From Sporobolomyces roseus (Eukaryota; Basidiomycota; Microbotryomycetes; Sporidiobolales; Sporidiobolaceae), in assembly GCA_016617785.1 (NCBI GenBank), contig JADILM010000006.1:1178001-1242000 (forward strand): a DNA stretch of 64,000 bases, in the 5' to 3' direction. Each line of letters begins with the position of its first letter. Position 1 is the stretch's first letter. The notes below the pieces were generated by a model, which was given only the letters and a program-made list of their open reading frames with translations, made no database searches and had not been told where the DNA came from. A program made the translations under genes and the position numbers. Below are positions 34,174 through 46,583 of the stretch, one piece after another.

Positions 34174-37100
34174 TCATAGGAAACTTCCCTCCTCAACTTC
34201 GATCGTTTCCTTCTTCTCCTTCTCCGCTTCTTGTCCATTCTCCGTCTCCCGCGTGACTTCTATCGGTGGCTTCGACTGCTCTAGAGTGGCAGCATCTGTG
34301 GAGACAGTTCCGTTCGACGTTGTTGGAGATGAGGCGGCCTCGATTCCATTCTTCTTCTCCTCTTTCGCGACAACTTCCTCCTTCACCTCCCTCGTCACAG
34401 GAGTATCAAGCGAGGGTCGAGTAGACGGAGGAGGAGAGGTGACATTGACGAGGGAGCTATTCATAGACCCTCGTCGAGCAGCTTCTGCTAATCGTTCTTT
34501 GAGAGTCTTTTTGCGAACGGGTCCGGTCGAAGCGGGAGGCGGTGACGATACTTCAGGAAGGGAAGATACGGATGAGGATCGTTGAGGTGGGGAAGAGATA
34601 GGCGTGGAAGGAGCAGAAGGAGGAATCGGTACGGAGGCGGGAGGGATAGTGATGATGGGAGGAGACGAAATTGGCGGATCTTGGGAGGAAGCAACAGCAG
34701 CAGGGAGAGAAAGAGAGTCGAGGATTGCGACTGGAGGAGCGGCAGAGTCGGCAGTTGCAAGAGGAAGGGATTCGGCTGCGTTGTCTGGTCGAATTTCCGA
34801 AGATGTTGTATCGCTCTCGATCGTCTGAGGCGGGAGACTCTCGGCAGACGGCGCTTCAGCGATCGCTTCTGGTGTTGGAGGATCGATGACGAGTGTCGCT
34901 TCAGGAGCTGGGATTGAGAGTCCTTGACTGATGAATTCAGGCTCCTTTTCTTCGAACGATTTTGCTGATCCATCCTCCTTCGTATCCTCAGCGACCTCCT
35001 CGCTTGTCGTCTCTGGCAGGATCGTTACCGTGTCGTTCTGAGCTGGTAGGAATTCAGGTTGCGAGGGAACAGAGTCGTCTTCCAATTTCGACGATTCCTT
35101 CGTTTCCTCCTCGACAGGTCCATCCTTTGTGACGGTATCGTCAGGCACTCTGTCGACTACTGCGGGTTCGAGAGTAGACGGAGAGTCTTCGGAAGTAGCG
35201 ATATGCGTCGGGTTCTCCTCTTGTCGATTTTCCTCTGTGTTTGACTTGATTTCGCTTGTTGATTCCGACTCCTCGACAGTTGAAGGTTCAGTTCGGATCC
35301 CCAAACCCTCGCCGTGCAATTCTTGAGCCATGACTTCTTGCTCGACAGCTCTCTCAATCTCCTCCAATTCCTTTTCCCCCTTCGGAGTCCAAACCGGAAT
35401 CTCTTTCTGGACCTCCTCGAGTAATTTCTCATCCTCCTTCTTCTGTACCTCCTGCTGAGTCGGTTCGAGTAGCCGTTGTGTGAGTTGCGGTTGTTGAGGT
35501 GGAACAGCTTCAGTAGGTTTTCGACCCATTCGTTCTGCCAGTCTCTCTGCGAGGGATTTCTTTTTGAGAGTCGACGGATTCGGTGTTGGACTGGGAGGTA
35601 GAGGAGCTGGAATGGGGACAGGGCTCAGACTTGGTCCGGGAGAAGGTGATCGATTTCGTTCTCGAGGAGCGGCGGGAGGTGAATAGTTCGAGGGAGGTGC
35701 GTCGAGAGAAGTTCGAGGGGTCGACGGAGCGTCCGGTAGTGCGAGAGATAGAGCTGAGGTCGATGCTGAAGTAGGAAGGGAAGTCCAGAGAGAAGGAGTA
35801 GCTGGAAGCGGAGTTTCGATTGCGGCAGGAGGAGGGCGAAGAGCGGGAACAGAAGTCTCTGGAGGAGGAGGAGGTTTCGAGATTGTTGCTTTCGCAGGGA
35901 GGTTCTTCGCAAGGATGAGAGTCTCGAGAGGCTATAGAGAGCCACGGGTCAGTCTTGGCGAAGCCAGGAGAGAAGCAAGTCGACTTTACCTTTCCAGGAC
36001 CATTCTCTTCCAATCCTTTCAAACCTCCCAACTTCTCCTGAAGATACCTCACATCGACGAGCACTCGTTCCTTCGCATCTTCACTCTTCAGCTCAATAAC
36101 AGAATACTCGTCGCCCAACCTCGAGTCGAGTGCAGTGAAGACTTGTGACATGATCAAGAAGACGGTTTCCGAATGCAAGAAACGCGAGAGGACTTTGTAA
36201 AGCGTGAGATGTTCCTTGACGAGAGACTCCATGTACGCGTTGGGTTGTCCAGGTCTCGGAGAAGGTTCTTCCCAGTTGATCGTCTGGGCGAATCGACAAA
36301 CGGGATCAGCTCGTTCGAGAACGGAGACGAAAGAGATGGAATGACTCACCTCGAGAGTTCTCGAATGAACGATCAATCTATCACTCATGATTGCGACCAA
36401 TTTTGAATGAATCTCGTTCTGATGCTCCTGGTAATCTCGCTTGAGCTTGTCGAATTCTGTCAACATCACGGCTTGTTTCGGATTGAGGTGTCTTCGGATG
36501 AGTTCTCGGATGTAAGGAATAAGCGAGACCATGATCGATAGTGCTTGAGAAGCGAGAGCTACATAAAGGACAGAGTGAGCGAGATCCCGATAGAGAGTCA
36601 AAGGAGAATTTTGAATGAACCGAGATTCTTCGCTGTGATGTTCTTGAGTCCAGCAGATCGCATAGCCCCCGCACCGAGAACGACTTGACATGACCGAGAG
36701 TTGAAGACCTGTGAGGGAACGTTAACCAAGTCAGCCTCACACCTCAAGCGAGACTGAATCTTTTCCAACGACTCACCTTCATGAATTCGATAACTTTGCT
36801 CATCGCATCCGTTGTCAACATCGGACAATTGAGCACGACTTGCAAGTATTCGACGAGAGTATTGATAGTCGCCAATCCCGCCGAAACCGCAAAGAACTGT
36901 CTCCCTTCGATATCAACCTGTTTCGCCGTTGCCGTCTCCTCCCCTTCATCCTTCTTGTCTCCATTCTCCACTTCCTTCACCTTCACTCTCCTCTGACCCA
37001 GCAGGAGCTCCTCAGGATCGACCATCGCACCCTTGACGATCAGTTCGACCTGCCTCTGAATCCTCCCTGGAACTTCACTCGCACTCCACTGTTCCTCTTC

Positions 37101-39656
37101 GACTAATTTCGCATTATCCGTAATCCTCTTCTGATGAAAACTCATCAACCATCCTTTAGATTGACTAACCATTGCCCCTCTCAATCCGACAATCATTCGT
37201 TTGACGATCACTTCACATTGTAAGACGAAAGACCAGGTCGAATCGAATATTTCGAGGAATTCGGAGAGTGGGAGTTGCGAGTGGACTTCGGAACGGACTC
37301 CTATCACTTTCGAGAAGCGAACGTTGGATAATTCGGTTACTGCCGTCAAGACATCCATGATTTCGGTCGATAGGGTCGAGGAATCGTCGCTGGAGGAGAG
37401 GGAAGAATCGTTGAGAGAGGGAGAAGTGGGAGTGACGATAGTGGGTATAGGTGAATCGACGGAACCTGGAACGGCGAGAGATGAGGAGTTCGTCGTGGTC
37501 GTTTCGGGATCGATTCCGTTCGTCCGTCGTTTCGCTTTTCTTGATCGTTCTTCTTCTCGACTTTGGGACGCGAGTTCGAGTAAGACTGTAGCTTGGAGAT
37601 CGACCGATTCTATACATGCGATCAAACCCAGGTAGGTTTCTTGAGCCAAATGAAGGAACGCTTCATGAGACATCGCTCTCAGTTTCTTCGCTAACGATAG
37701 TCTGTCCGCAACTCTTTGAGATCAGGCGTAGCTCAATCAGCAGTACGAGTGCAAGAAAAAACGACTTACGATTTCTCCGAGATTGTCCCGAGGTCGATAC
37801 TTTGCTTGCTGACTGATCGAACTGCTGCACTCGCAAAAGGATCGTCATCGTCCTTGCCCCCTCCTTCTCCCGTCGGCAAGTGCTGAGTCATCGACAAAGG
37901 TTCACTGATCAGCCTCTCTGAGCTGGACGAGGGAGAGAAGGGAGCACGAAACCCCCGGTCGAAACTCACCTCTCTGACCATTGCCCTGACTTCCCTCAAG
38001 ACTGATTCCCTCCAAGCTTGTACCGCACTATCCATCCCTTCACTCCTGACCAAAGCTTTCACGACCGGTCTAGTTCTCTCCTTCATCCTCTCCTTGTCCT
38101 TTTCCTTTTCTTGTCCCTCCCTAAAGTTCCCATTCTCCATCATCTGCTCCCCCTCTATCCTCCTTCCTCGTTTCGTTCCCTTCTCCTCCTCAATAAACAA
38201 ATCCATCTCATGTTCCAAAACACTAATTAATTCACCTTCTAAACTTTTCGCAATCTGTGCTCTTATCAAAGTCAACTTGATCGGTAAAGATTCGAGTGAC
38301 TTGAGTTTCATCAAGTTCAATTTTGTTGTACCCGCTCCTCCTTTCCCACCTATCGAACTTGATGTAGATTCCCGATTCGAACCATAATAAGCTTGCTCGA
38401 TTTGTTCTGAAACTTCCAAAGCATCTCCCCACTCTCCATTCTCTACCAATTCTTTCACTCCCTCCAAAGCACTCCCTACCTCTTCGACAGCCCTCACACT
38501 TTCCTCTATCTTCTCCAACCCCCTTCGCCTCGCTTGTAACCTCAACACTTCCAATCCATGCCTCGCAATCCCATTCACTCCACTCCCTCGATCTTTCAAC
38601 AAACGTTCCAATTCCTCAATCTTGAGCAACGTTTCATCCCCTTTTTGATGTAACGTTTGAAGGTTCGATAAAGCAGAGAAGAAGGATGATGAACGCAACC
38701 CAATTTCTTGTACGAGGTGGGATTCGATCACTGCGGTGAAATGGGATAGTTTGTCTTGTAAGACTTGGTCTTTCGCTAATTCGATCAAAGTCGAAGGACC
38801 CAATCCGGGTAGGGTAGTATCGAGGAATGGATCGGTCGTATTGAGAGGGGAAGAGAGGACGGGGGAGAAAGTGAGAGAAGGGGAAGAAGAGGGAGTGAGT
38901 TGAATCCGTTCGGTTACTAGGTCGAAAGTTCGTGGGTTCGAGAGGTTGAAAGAAGGGTCGAAAAAAATAGGAGGGACTTGGTCTAACGGTGGGAGGATTT
39001 CTTGTTTGCGTTTTTTGCGCAAAGTTTTGGTGGGTTTCCCACCACCAGGAGGTGAAGTTGATCCTCCTTCGATTACACTACCAATTGATTCTCCATCCTG
39101 CTCCTCCTCCCCCTCGTCTCGTTTAGATCGAGATTCTTTGATCCAATTGTCGTATTCAGTTCCAATTTCGTTCAAATAACCCTCGAACTCAGTCCGTTCG
39201 ACTTTTCTCAATTCTGTACTGACTAATGGAGGTGCTTGGGATCTTCTTTGTGCGACTGATTTACCTCCTGGAGTAGAAGAACGGGGGAGGGTACCGGATG
39301 AAGTGAAAGTCGTTCCGAGAGAAGTTAGTTGAGTTGGGAGGTAGGTGTTTTGGGAGAGTGAGGGGAGGGAGGGGAGGAATGCAGAGGAGGAGGAGGAGGA
39401 GGAAGGGTCGGTTAAGAGGGTAGAGATGTCTAATGAATTGCGTCTGAAATGATGAGCAACTATAGAGGAGAGAGAGTGAGAGAGGGGATTGCTCACCGTA
39501 TTTGCCAGTAGTAGTAGCATCATTTAGTTCTCTAGGTATCGAACTGTCCCTCCTATCATTGAATGATTGTTGTTGTTGATGATGATTTGAATCCAGAGAT
39601 ATCCTTGACGATGAAGCGATTCCCGATAGTTGACCCAATCTTGATTGCTGTGACAT
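34174..39656 (-). CDS. VPS54: GARP complex subunit VPS54 with long C-terminal tail
   Basis: Seven exons (39656-39497, 39459-37770, 37701-36777, 36708-36621, 36558-36350, 36283-35990, 35931-34174) join to 1707 aa. Family evidence: FTAVIESHLVQEIGLRSSSFFSALSNLQTLHQKGDE, IARHGLEVLRLQARRRGLEKIEESV, the middle NVRFSKVIGVRSEVHSQLPLSEFLEIFD, and the C-terminal ALASQALSIMVSLIPYIRELIRRHL. VPS54 tethers endosome-derived vesicles at the trans-Golgi network with VPS51-53. The last exon adds about 586 residues that are Pro/Ser/Glu-rich and not part of the family. It carries two copies of a K(S/T)LxERLAE motif (KKKSLAERLAERMGRKP and RKKTLKERLAEAARRGS), one near each half. An ATG at 39746 in the same frame could extend the N terminus by 30 residues. 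The large exon 2 may hide another small in-frame intron. Confidence 0.88.
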
Positions 39657-39812
39657 AGCCCTCTGTAGTCCACGATTCAATCCCCGAGCAAACAAGCGGA
39701 AGAGAACGAGAGAGAGTAGTCGGTTCAAGTAATTCGTGTTCTTCATCTATCGCTTCCTCCACTTTGACTAGACAGCTCCGGTTTCTCCTCAGAGCTCACT
39801 ATTCACCTCTGA

Positions 39813-40965
39813 ATGGCTTCCAAGATGAAACAGAATAACCGGTTCCTTCTCCTCGGTGGTAAGTCAGTCAGTTCTCCTCGACTTCCTCTCAATCACTCCT
39901 TCTCACTCTTTCTCTCTCTATTTAGATTCAATCACTGAATGGTCATTCGATCGCAACGGACTCGGTGCACAACTCTCTCATCTCTACCATCGCAAACTGT
40001 CAGTCTTTCCTCTCTCTCTGTTCCCCCCCACTTCCTCCCTTCAACTCACTTTCACTCTCGATGGAGTAACAGAGACGTAGTGAATAAAGGATTAGCAGGT
40101 TACAACACTCTCTGGGCATTACACTGTTTCAAACAAGTTCCGTTTTATCTTATCTTCTTCTCCTTCCCTTCCCTCCCCTCTCCCAACTAACCTTTCCCTT
40201 CTCCTTCTGTAGTGGCTTCCCCCTTCTCCCTCGCCTTCAGAACCTCACACGAAACTAGCAACTCTATGGTTAGGTGCAAACGACAGTGTCCTCCCTTCGA
40301 ACAAACAACATGTTCCTCTCTCCTCGTACCGTCAAAACCTCGTCTCAATCATTAAACTCTTCACCTCCTCTTCCTCTCCTTTCCACGATGGAGAAACCCA
40401 ATTTATTTTGATCACTCCACCACCGATTAGTTTGAGAGATTGGGGAATCGAACGTACTCGTCGAGGCATGAAGGGCGAGATGGATAGGACAGTTGAGAAT
40501 ACTAGAAGATACGCAGATGAGTGTTTGAGGTTGGGAGAGGAATTAGGGATACCTTGTGTCGATGCGTTTGAACTGATTATGAGCGCTGCCAAGAAGGAAG
40601 CGAAGGACAAGGGACAAGAGGAGGAAAAGGTTCTCAGTGGGTATTTTTGGGATGGTTTGCATTTGAGTGAGAAAGGTTACAAAGTGGTCGTTGATGGTGA
40701 GTCTTATTCGCTTGGGCTATTCATTACTAGTGCTTGAGAGCTAATTAGTACGAGTGTTTTCGATCACAGAGGTTAAGAAAGTGATCGAAGAGAAATATCC
40801 GAGTAAACATTGGGATTCATTGCCGATGTTGTTCCCGGATTGGAAGACTATACGTGAGTTCTTCTTTTTGAGCTTTCTCTTTTATTCTCCCTATCCTGAG
40901 AGGATTTGAGCTGATAAGAGTTAAGAATCCTTTTACGTGTTGCAGCTGACGAAAACGAAGCGTGA
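39813..40965 (+). CDS. IAH1-like SGNH/GDSL esterase B
   Basis: Six exons (39813-39858, 39926-39998, 40073-40136, 40213-40696, 40770-40853, 40946-40965) join to 256 aa. SGNH blocks: GDSITEWSF, GYNT, WLGAND, and DGLHL. Length and layout fit cytosolic Iah1 esterases, with no signal peptide. It shares its first two intron positions and phases (after the G of GDS, and inside the Leu codon before D) with esterase A at 17879, but lacks the introns flanking GYNT. It lies only 156 bp from the VPS54 start in divergent orientation. Iah1 hydrolyses acetate esters such as isoamyl acetate; the substrate here is unknown. Confidence 0.87.
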
Positions 40966-41200
40966 GTTTTTCGAACATTTCTGCTCTCCCTCACGGTTCC
41001 CCTTCTTCGAACTCCACTCTATACAAGGACATTCAAAACACTCTTGCTGACTATATAAGGATCTCTCATGTTCCGACTACAGATCCGTTCAAGAACAACT
41101 TGAATTCATTCTTTCGCAATAAGTGCGACTCGTCAAAAATAGGGGAGCCGATTTCCACAATCATATCCGTTTTTACAACACGCACCTCTCCCCTCACATC

Positions 41201-42731
41201 CTATTCTCCCTGTCTCTGACTTGGATCTGCTACTAAAGCGTCCTCGAATTCACTCTCGCATTCCTCGATCCCCCATTTACTCCTCTGCATAACGTCCAAC
41301 TTATCAATTCTACCTCTGTCCAACCTCCCAATCCCAACCCACGCAATCATAGCTGCGTTATCTGTACATAACTCTCTAGGTGGGAAATGTAATGGAATCT
41401 CTTTGCCCGGTGAAAGGGAATCTAAAGTCTTTCTCAATCTAGTTCACTTGAACTTTCATCAGTTCTCCTTCTTCTTCACTTTCCCGAGGGAAAGAGAGGA
41501 GAAAGCTTAACTGAGTACGTAAATAAGTATTACTCGCTACTCCACCACTAACTACCAAACCTTTGATCTCCTCTTCTAATCCCTCCCTCTCTAGATCGAG
41601 TTGCCTCCATCCCAACTCGACTTTCTCCTCGACCTGCTTGAATCCAGCAACCATGAAACCTTTCGCCAACTTTCTCTTCATCTTTTCACTCATCGTCTCC
41701 ACTGGGTGTTTGACTAGGATTCTAGTCAACTCACTCCTCAACCCAGCATAAGAGAATGCCAATTTCCCTTTGAATGGATGAGGGAACCTATACTCTTCCT
41801 CCTCCTCCTCCTCTACCTCTCCCTCAAACTTCTCGAATGCGTATGCTTCGAGAGCAGCTCCGGGTGAACCAGCTCCGAGTGACCAAGGGATTCGTAAGTC
41901 TCGAGAAGCTTTGTCGAAGGATTGTCCAATCGATTCATCCGTCGTCGTAGCGAGGATTCGGAAATTGTTGGGAGAGGAACAGAGGAGGAGTAGAGTGTGA
42001 CCACCAGAGAGGAGGAGGGTGAGGAATGGGAACCGGGGTGCGAGGGAAGAGGGGGAGGTCAGGAAAGGGGTTAGGGCGTGGGCTTGCTAAGGGGTTAGAA
42101 GGAGGGGGGCGTCAGTAAAGCTGAGAGCTAAGGTGAGGAGATTGAGATTAAGTGCGAGGGAGGGAGGGAAGGGGGGGGGGGGGTCGAAAGAGAGAGAAAG
42201 GCGTACCATATGATGCACTCCTATCAAAGGTTTCCCCGTCGCAGCAGCCAATGCTTTCGCCGCACCACTACAAACGCTCAAACACCCATACATCCCCGGT
42301 CCACGCGTGAATGCGATTCCGTCGAGATCATTCAGGGTCACTTTCGCTTCTTCCAAAGCTTGTTTGATCGCGAGAGGTAAATTTCGTTGGTGAGCTTCTT
42401 GAGCGTGCATAGGGTGAATTCCTCCGAATGATTCATGGATCGAAGATTGTTTCAGGACTACGTTTGAGAGGATCTCGCGAGTGGATGAAACGATAGAGGC
42501 ACAGGAATCATCTATAGCGAAAGGTGATTCGTTGTTCAGTCCTTACAGCTCGACTCTTAGGAAGGGTGGAAGGGGGTGGTATAGAGGTAGCAGGTACATA
42601 CCTGCTGAACTCTCCAAACCGAGGACTAATAGAGGCTTTCGATCAGGGTTCATCGAAATGAATCGAAGGAATGGGTGCGAAAGAGGTCGGAAACATCGCC
42701 TTGATACGATCCCACTTCGTAGAGTCTGCAT
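41201..42731 (-). CDS. QRI7: Mitochondrial tRNA N6-threonylcarbamoyladenosine transferase QRI7/OSGEPL1
   Basis: Four exons (42731-42602, 42511-42207, 42086-41512, 41438-41201) join to 415 aa. The first 27 residues (MQTLRSGIVSRRCFRPLSHP...) are basic with no acidic residues, a mitochondrial presequence. Kae1/TsaD/Qri7 motifs follow: VLGLESSADDSCASIV, GGIHPMHAQEAHQRNLP (metal-binding HxxxH), GIAFTRGPGMYGCL, LLLSGGHT, GQSFDKASRDL, VVSGGVASNTYLR and LCTDNAAMIAW with the metal-binding Asp. The enzyme transfers threonylcarbamoyl to A37 of ANN-decoding mitochondrial tRNAs. The second intron contains a run of 13 G on the plus strand. The third intron's donor (GTTAAG) was fixed by joining NTYLRTQ to LRKTLDSL. 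Confidence 0.9.
42171..42183. repeat. Homopolymer of 13 G
   Basis: A run of 13 G (C on the coding strand) inside QRI7 intron 2. It is likely length-variable and may be an assembly uncertainty. Confidence 0.85.
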
Positions 42732-43006
42732 CTACTAATCCTTATTGTCCTCCTCTAAGTAGTTCTTTGGTTGTAGAGCGCAACGGTGGGTCGAGTAGAA
42801 GCTAAGTTGAAAGAGAGAATTTGAATTCAGCGAGTAAACGCGTGAACAAGTTGGAACTCGTCAAAGACTCACGCGTAGGTGCTGACTATCTGGTCTAGAC
42901 AGATCAAGAGCGTTAAGAAGCAAAGTGAGTGATGTGGTGCCGTCGAAGCCAACTTTGGAAACGGTTGAAATTCGCGACTCTGTTTCTTCCCCTTCACTCT
43001 CAGATT

Positions 43007-43945
43007 ATGCTCCACACCTCAGCCTCGACTCCCATGAGTTCCTCACACCCACACAAGAGGCGTCAAAGTCATTCACCCTCTCCTCCCTCAAAAGTACGTC
43101 TTCCCATCTTCTCATCTCTCATCGCTTCTTGCTCCCGACTGACCACTCTCCAAGGACTCTAGAGACGCGCACCACCCTCTTACATCCCTTCTCTATACAC
43201 CCCAATCCCAACTCCAGCCTCAGCGTTACCTAATTTCAATAGAAGTCTTTCAGTCGAAGCGAGTTATGGTGGGACTCCCATCAGTGAGAGGAGCAGTCCT
43301 GGATTGGATTGGTTACAGAAAACAGAGGATCTACATTTAGCTACTCCATTGGGGAGAGTCAACGATCAGAATGGAGATAGCGAGATGGATTCTGCTATGC
43401 AAGATGATTCCTCTCATCCAGCTCCTCCTCCTCAATCAGTTGAGTAACCCCTCCCTTTTCTCTCTCATTCGACTCGACTCGACCTTCGTAGCTAACTAAA
43501 GCGTACTGTCCACGATTCTCTTCAGTACGCCTCGGAAGATCCACATATTCATTCCTATTCCCCTCGTCCCGCAATGCGTCTCTCTCACTCCAACTCCTCG
43601 TGTCCATCTCCCCACCCCCATCCTTCAGCACCCCACGAAGCTCCACCCCTGCATCAACACCTAGCAGGTTCCCCTTCGTCAATGACTCGTTCAAACTCGA
43701 ACACTTCCTCGAATAGTTCGATTTCTGGAATGGCCGGTCACCTCATTCAACCTTTCCCTCAAACTCACACCATCTCGTATTCGAACGAGACGGAAATGGA
43801 TACGAGTTTGGAACATTCCCAACCATCACAAGGAGGACATGGACAAGGGAGGGGTTGGAAAATTACGATGGGATATAGAAGTGATTGTGAGAAATGTTTA
43901 CAGAGGGTACCAGGACATTACACTCACGTCGTCTATTCCTCCTAA
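43007..43945 (+). CDS. Orphan Ser/Pro/His-rich protein with a conserved-looking Cys-containing C terminus
   Basis: Three exons (43007-43093, 43163-43438, 43526-43945) join to 260 aa. The start follows a strong acceptor-like CTCTCAG, and GTGAGT at about 42926 looks like the donor of a 5' UTR intron; the alternative is ATG 42932. Most of the protein is disordered: a basic patch (HKRRQSHSPSPPSKRR) that may be a nuclear signal, then Ser/Pro/His/Asn-rich sequence. The last 30 residues differ and look structured: WKITMGYRSDCEKCLQRVPGHYTHVV. I recall a similar GYR-DCEKC-VPGHY ending in other basidiomycete hypothetical proteins, but cannot confirm it here. No function assigned. It is divergent from QRI7. 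Confidence 0.68.
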
Positions 43946-44549
43946 ATCCCCTTTCCTCTCCCTCTTCATCGCTTGAAACCCCCTTCCTCCCCTCATCGCA
44001 TTCGCAAACCTTTTTTTGTATCTTCTCCTTCTCTCTCCCAAAATCGGATCTCGATAACCATTCCAGTCAACTCTTCGCACGCAAACTCCCTCCATTTCCA
44101 CCTTGTTCAGCATCGCCTCTCTCATTCGTGCTTTTTACCCCCCAAAGTTTTGTTCCATACCTTCTTTCTCTTTCTCTCTCTTTCGGATTCTTGTCGCTTG
44201 CTTGTCCCCTACATACCTTTTTTCTCACGCTTGCAACATACCCTCACTCCCTCTACCTTTTCGACACTCTGCAGCCCCCTCTCGGTCGGGTTAACAGGTT
44301 TTTTTTTTCTCGCAAAGGATTGCAGAAATCTAAACAGATGAAAAAATGAGAGAGAGACAGAGAGAGAGAGAAAACAAAACAGAAAAATGATTGCCTAACG
44401 GACGCATCTAATAAACGGAGACCCTTCATATAACTTCGCCCTTCTTCCTTCCCTTCACACCCAAAACCCAGATACTCCCCTCCTCCGATAAAGTGTCAAA
44501 AATTGTCCATTTCCCTCTCCCCTCTCCCCTGTTCCTCATCTCTCCATCT
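43946..44549. other. Convergent 3' region, pyrimidine-rich, with a GA microsatellite
   Basis: About 600 bp between two convergent stop codons. The plus strand is strongly C/T-rich to about 44310, followed by a GA-rich microsatellite at 44348-44371. Frames here are low-complexity and not supported as genes. Confidence 0.5.
44348..44371. repeat. (GA)n microsatellite
   Basis: About 24 bp of GA repeats with one GACA interruption in a 3' UTR. Confidence 0.8.
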
Positions 44550-46583
44550 TTATCGGGATTGTGAGAATTGATTCCCATATGGTAGTCCAGGAGTTTGTCC
44601 GGCAGTCACAGTGGAGGGTCTTGGAGGTTCTGGGGATGCTTGTGGGGGTCGTGAAGGAGATTGTTCTTGAGATTTCGTGTCTATTTCTCTCACACTCTGT
44701 TTAGCGAGAAGGAGGAGGGGAGGGAAGGAAAGGAGAGGGTTACGTACAGACGTAATAGATGGATCCGGATAAGATAAACATGATTCCGAACCCACGACCA
44801 CTGACAACGAAAAAGAGAGAGAAGAGATGAGTTCCTCGATTGTGGTGTGAGAAGTTAAAGAAGAGTGAGAGCTTACGCGGTGACTTGATCGTTGAATAAC
44901 CACATTCCCAAGAAAGTTTGAAGTACACCTCGAACGGCTAAACGAGAAACAAAAAAAATGAGTGATCCAAGAAGAGAAGCGAAGGGGAGAGAGGGGGAGA
45001 AGGGAGAGAGAGACTGACCAGCTGAAATCATATGTGAGATAGGAGAGGTGACTTTGATACTCAAAAATCCAGCGATACAAATCAAGAAACCGAATACACC
45101 CTGTGAAATCCCATCCACACAATCAGTTTTCACTCTGTTACTGTAAAGAGTGCGATTGGACTCACGGTAACTGCAGCACCAGTCATGAAAGTACTGAAAG
45201 CAGCGGCACCATCTCCATCTCCCAATAACATATCCAACACGGTCCAAATCTCTCCCGAAACCAACACGAACGGCATGATGACCAACGCACTCAACAAATT
45301 ACTGTAATAAGCGAGGTCGAGGGTTCCACTAACGACGCTCAAAGAACGTTTGACGACGATCGCGTGAACTGCTGTAGTTACGGATGAGGCGACTCCTAGG
45401 GAAATGCCGATCGCTGAGGTGTGCATGTTTTCGGAAGAGACGCCGAGCATGAATCCGACGCATACGATCGCAACTGCTCCGAGGGTCGCTCGGGAAGAGT
45501 GGGTGTGGAGGAGGTACCACGAGAAGAAAACGGTGAAGGGTAGAACGAGTCCTCGAGCGATTTGCTGTAGATAGAGTATCTACTATCAGATCGGATCATT
45601 GGGACTAATAGCGGAACTCGACATACGTAGAAGGAGGCATCGACGTATTCTGTGAGATGCAATAGATTTAGCTAATTCTGCGAGAGGAATAAGCGAAAGT
45701 TACGACTCACGGAGACAATAAGTGTTGAAAGCGAGTCCAAGAACGTTGCAAGCGATGAGAGGAGCCAGTCCTTTGCATGTTGTCACGTCCATCCGCGGTA
45801 GTTTCATGTAACCTGTCACTCCAGGATCGAGATCAGCATTTCGACGATTTCTCGAAAAGAAACGAGATCTTACCGAAGAGAGCGCAGAGTTGTAACAGTA
45901 GGACGGCGATACTGAGTTGACAGAATAGGAAGAATAGAGGGATCTAGATTTGTTGAGGAAGTAATCAGTACGAAGGATGGTAGAGATACAAGATGGAGAA
46001 TCTTACTTGAACTTTATTCAGTACCCACTGTGAGAGTTTCGCTTGCAAGATCAGCACTACCTCGCCAGATGGTCAAGACTAGGAGATACACACCTTATTC
46101 ACCATGATCATCTGCGAAAGGAAAGGGAATCGATCGAAATTAGCTTTCATTCATTCTTTGCGAAGAGATTTTGATTGATAAAAGAGGGAAAGTTTCGAAG
46201 AAAGGTCTATCTCGGAACTCCGAACTCCCTTCTAATCCTCCTACCCCTTCTGATCCTGCTATAACTCTCTACTCCTGCGTTTGATACGCGCACGCTCCTC
46301 TTTCCGACCGAGATATCGCGTGTTCTCGAAGAGAGAAAGAGAGAGAGAAATAAAGTTGAAGGGGGATTTCCGAGAGAATGAAAGAGGGATTACTCACGAC
46401 TATGGCAGCTACGAGATAGAACAATACACTGAATATAACCATTCCTCTACTTGGAGGAGGTTCATCTGATTGTTTGATCGAAGGGGATTTCGAAGACATT
46501 AAACTGGTTGAGGAGGGAGAACCTGCGTCCTTCATTTCGATAGTCTCCTCTTGAGGCACCCGTTGATACTCCTGTCTACTCAT
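44550..46583 (-). CDS. SLC35C-type (GDP-fucose-like) nucleotide-sugar transporter
   Basis: Eleven exons (46583-46398, 46111-46094, 46027-46007, 45943-45874, 45812-45711, 45649-45627, 45564-45166, 45100-45019, 44937-44877, 44800-44748, 44680-44550) join to 381 aa. The drug/metabolite-transporter fold is clear: VNKWVLNKV in helix 2, LAFNTYCLQYVDASFYQIARGLVLPFTVFFSWYLL, VGFMLGV, AIVVKRSL, DLAYYSNLLSALVIMPFVL, VTSPISHMISAAVRGVLQTFLGM and a last helix ending SGSIYYVYTK. The pattern (CLxYVxxxFYxxxR and the LxYYxNL motif) fits the SLC35C/GDP-fucose group of Golgi antiporters; fungal members may carry another sugar nucleotide, so substrate is open. Three exons are tiny (18, 21 and 23 nt). The last acceptor (TAG before 44680) was chosen because the nearer one makes an immediate stop. 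Confidence 0.82.

Noticed and set aside
43946..44349. Long plus-strand frames downstream of the orphan gene
   Set aside because: They arise from C/T-rich 3' sequence giving Ser/Leu/Phe/Pro-rich translations; stop of the upstream gene at 43945 is well placed.
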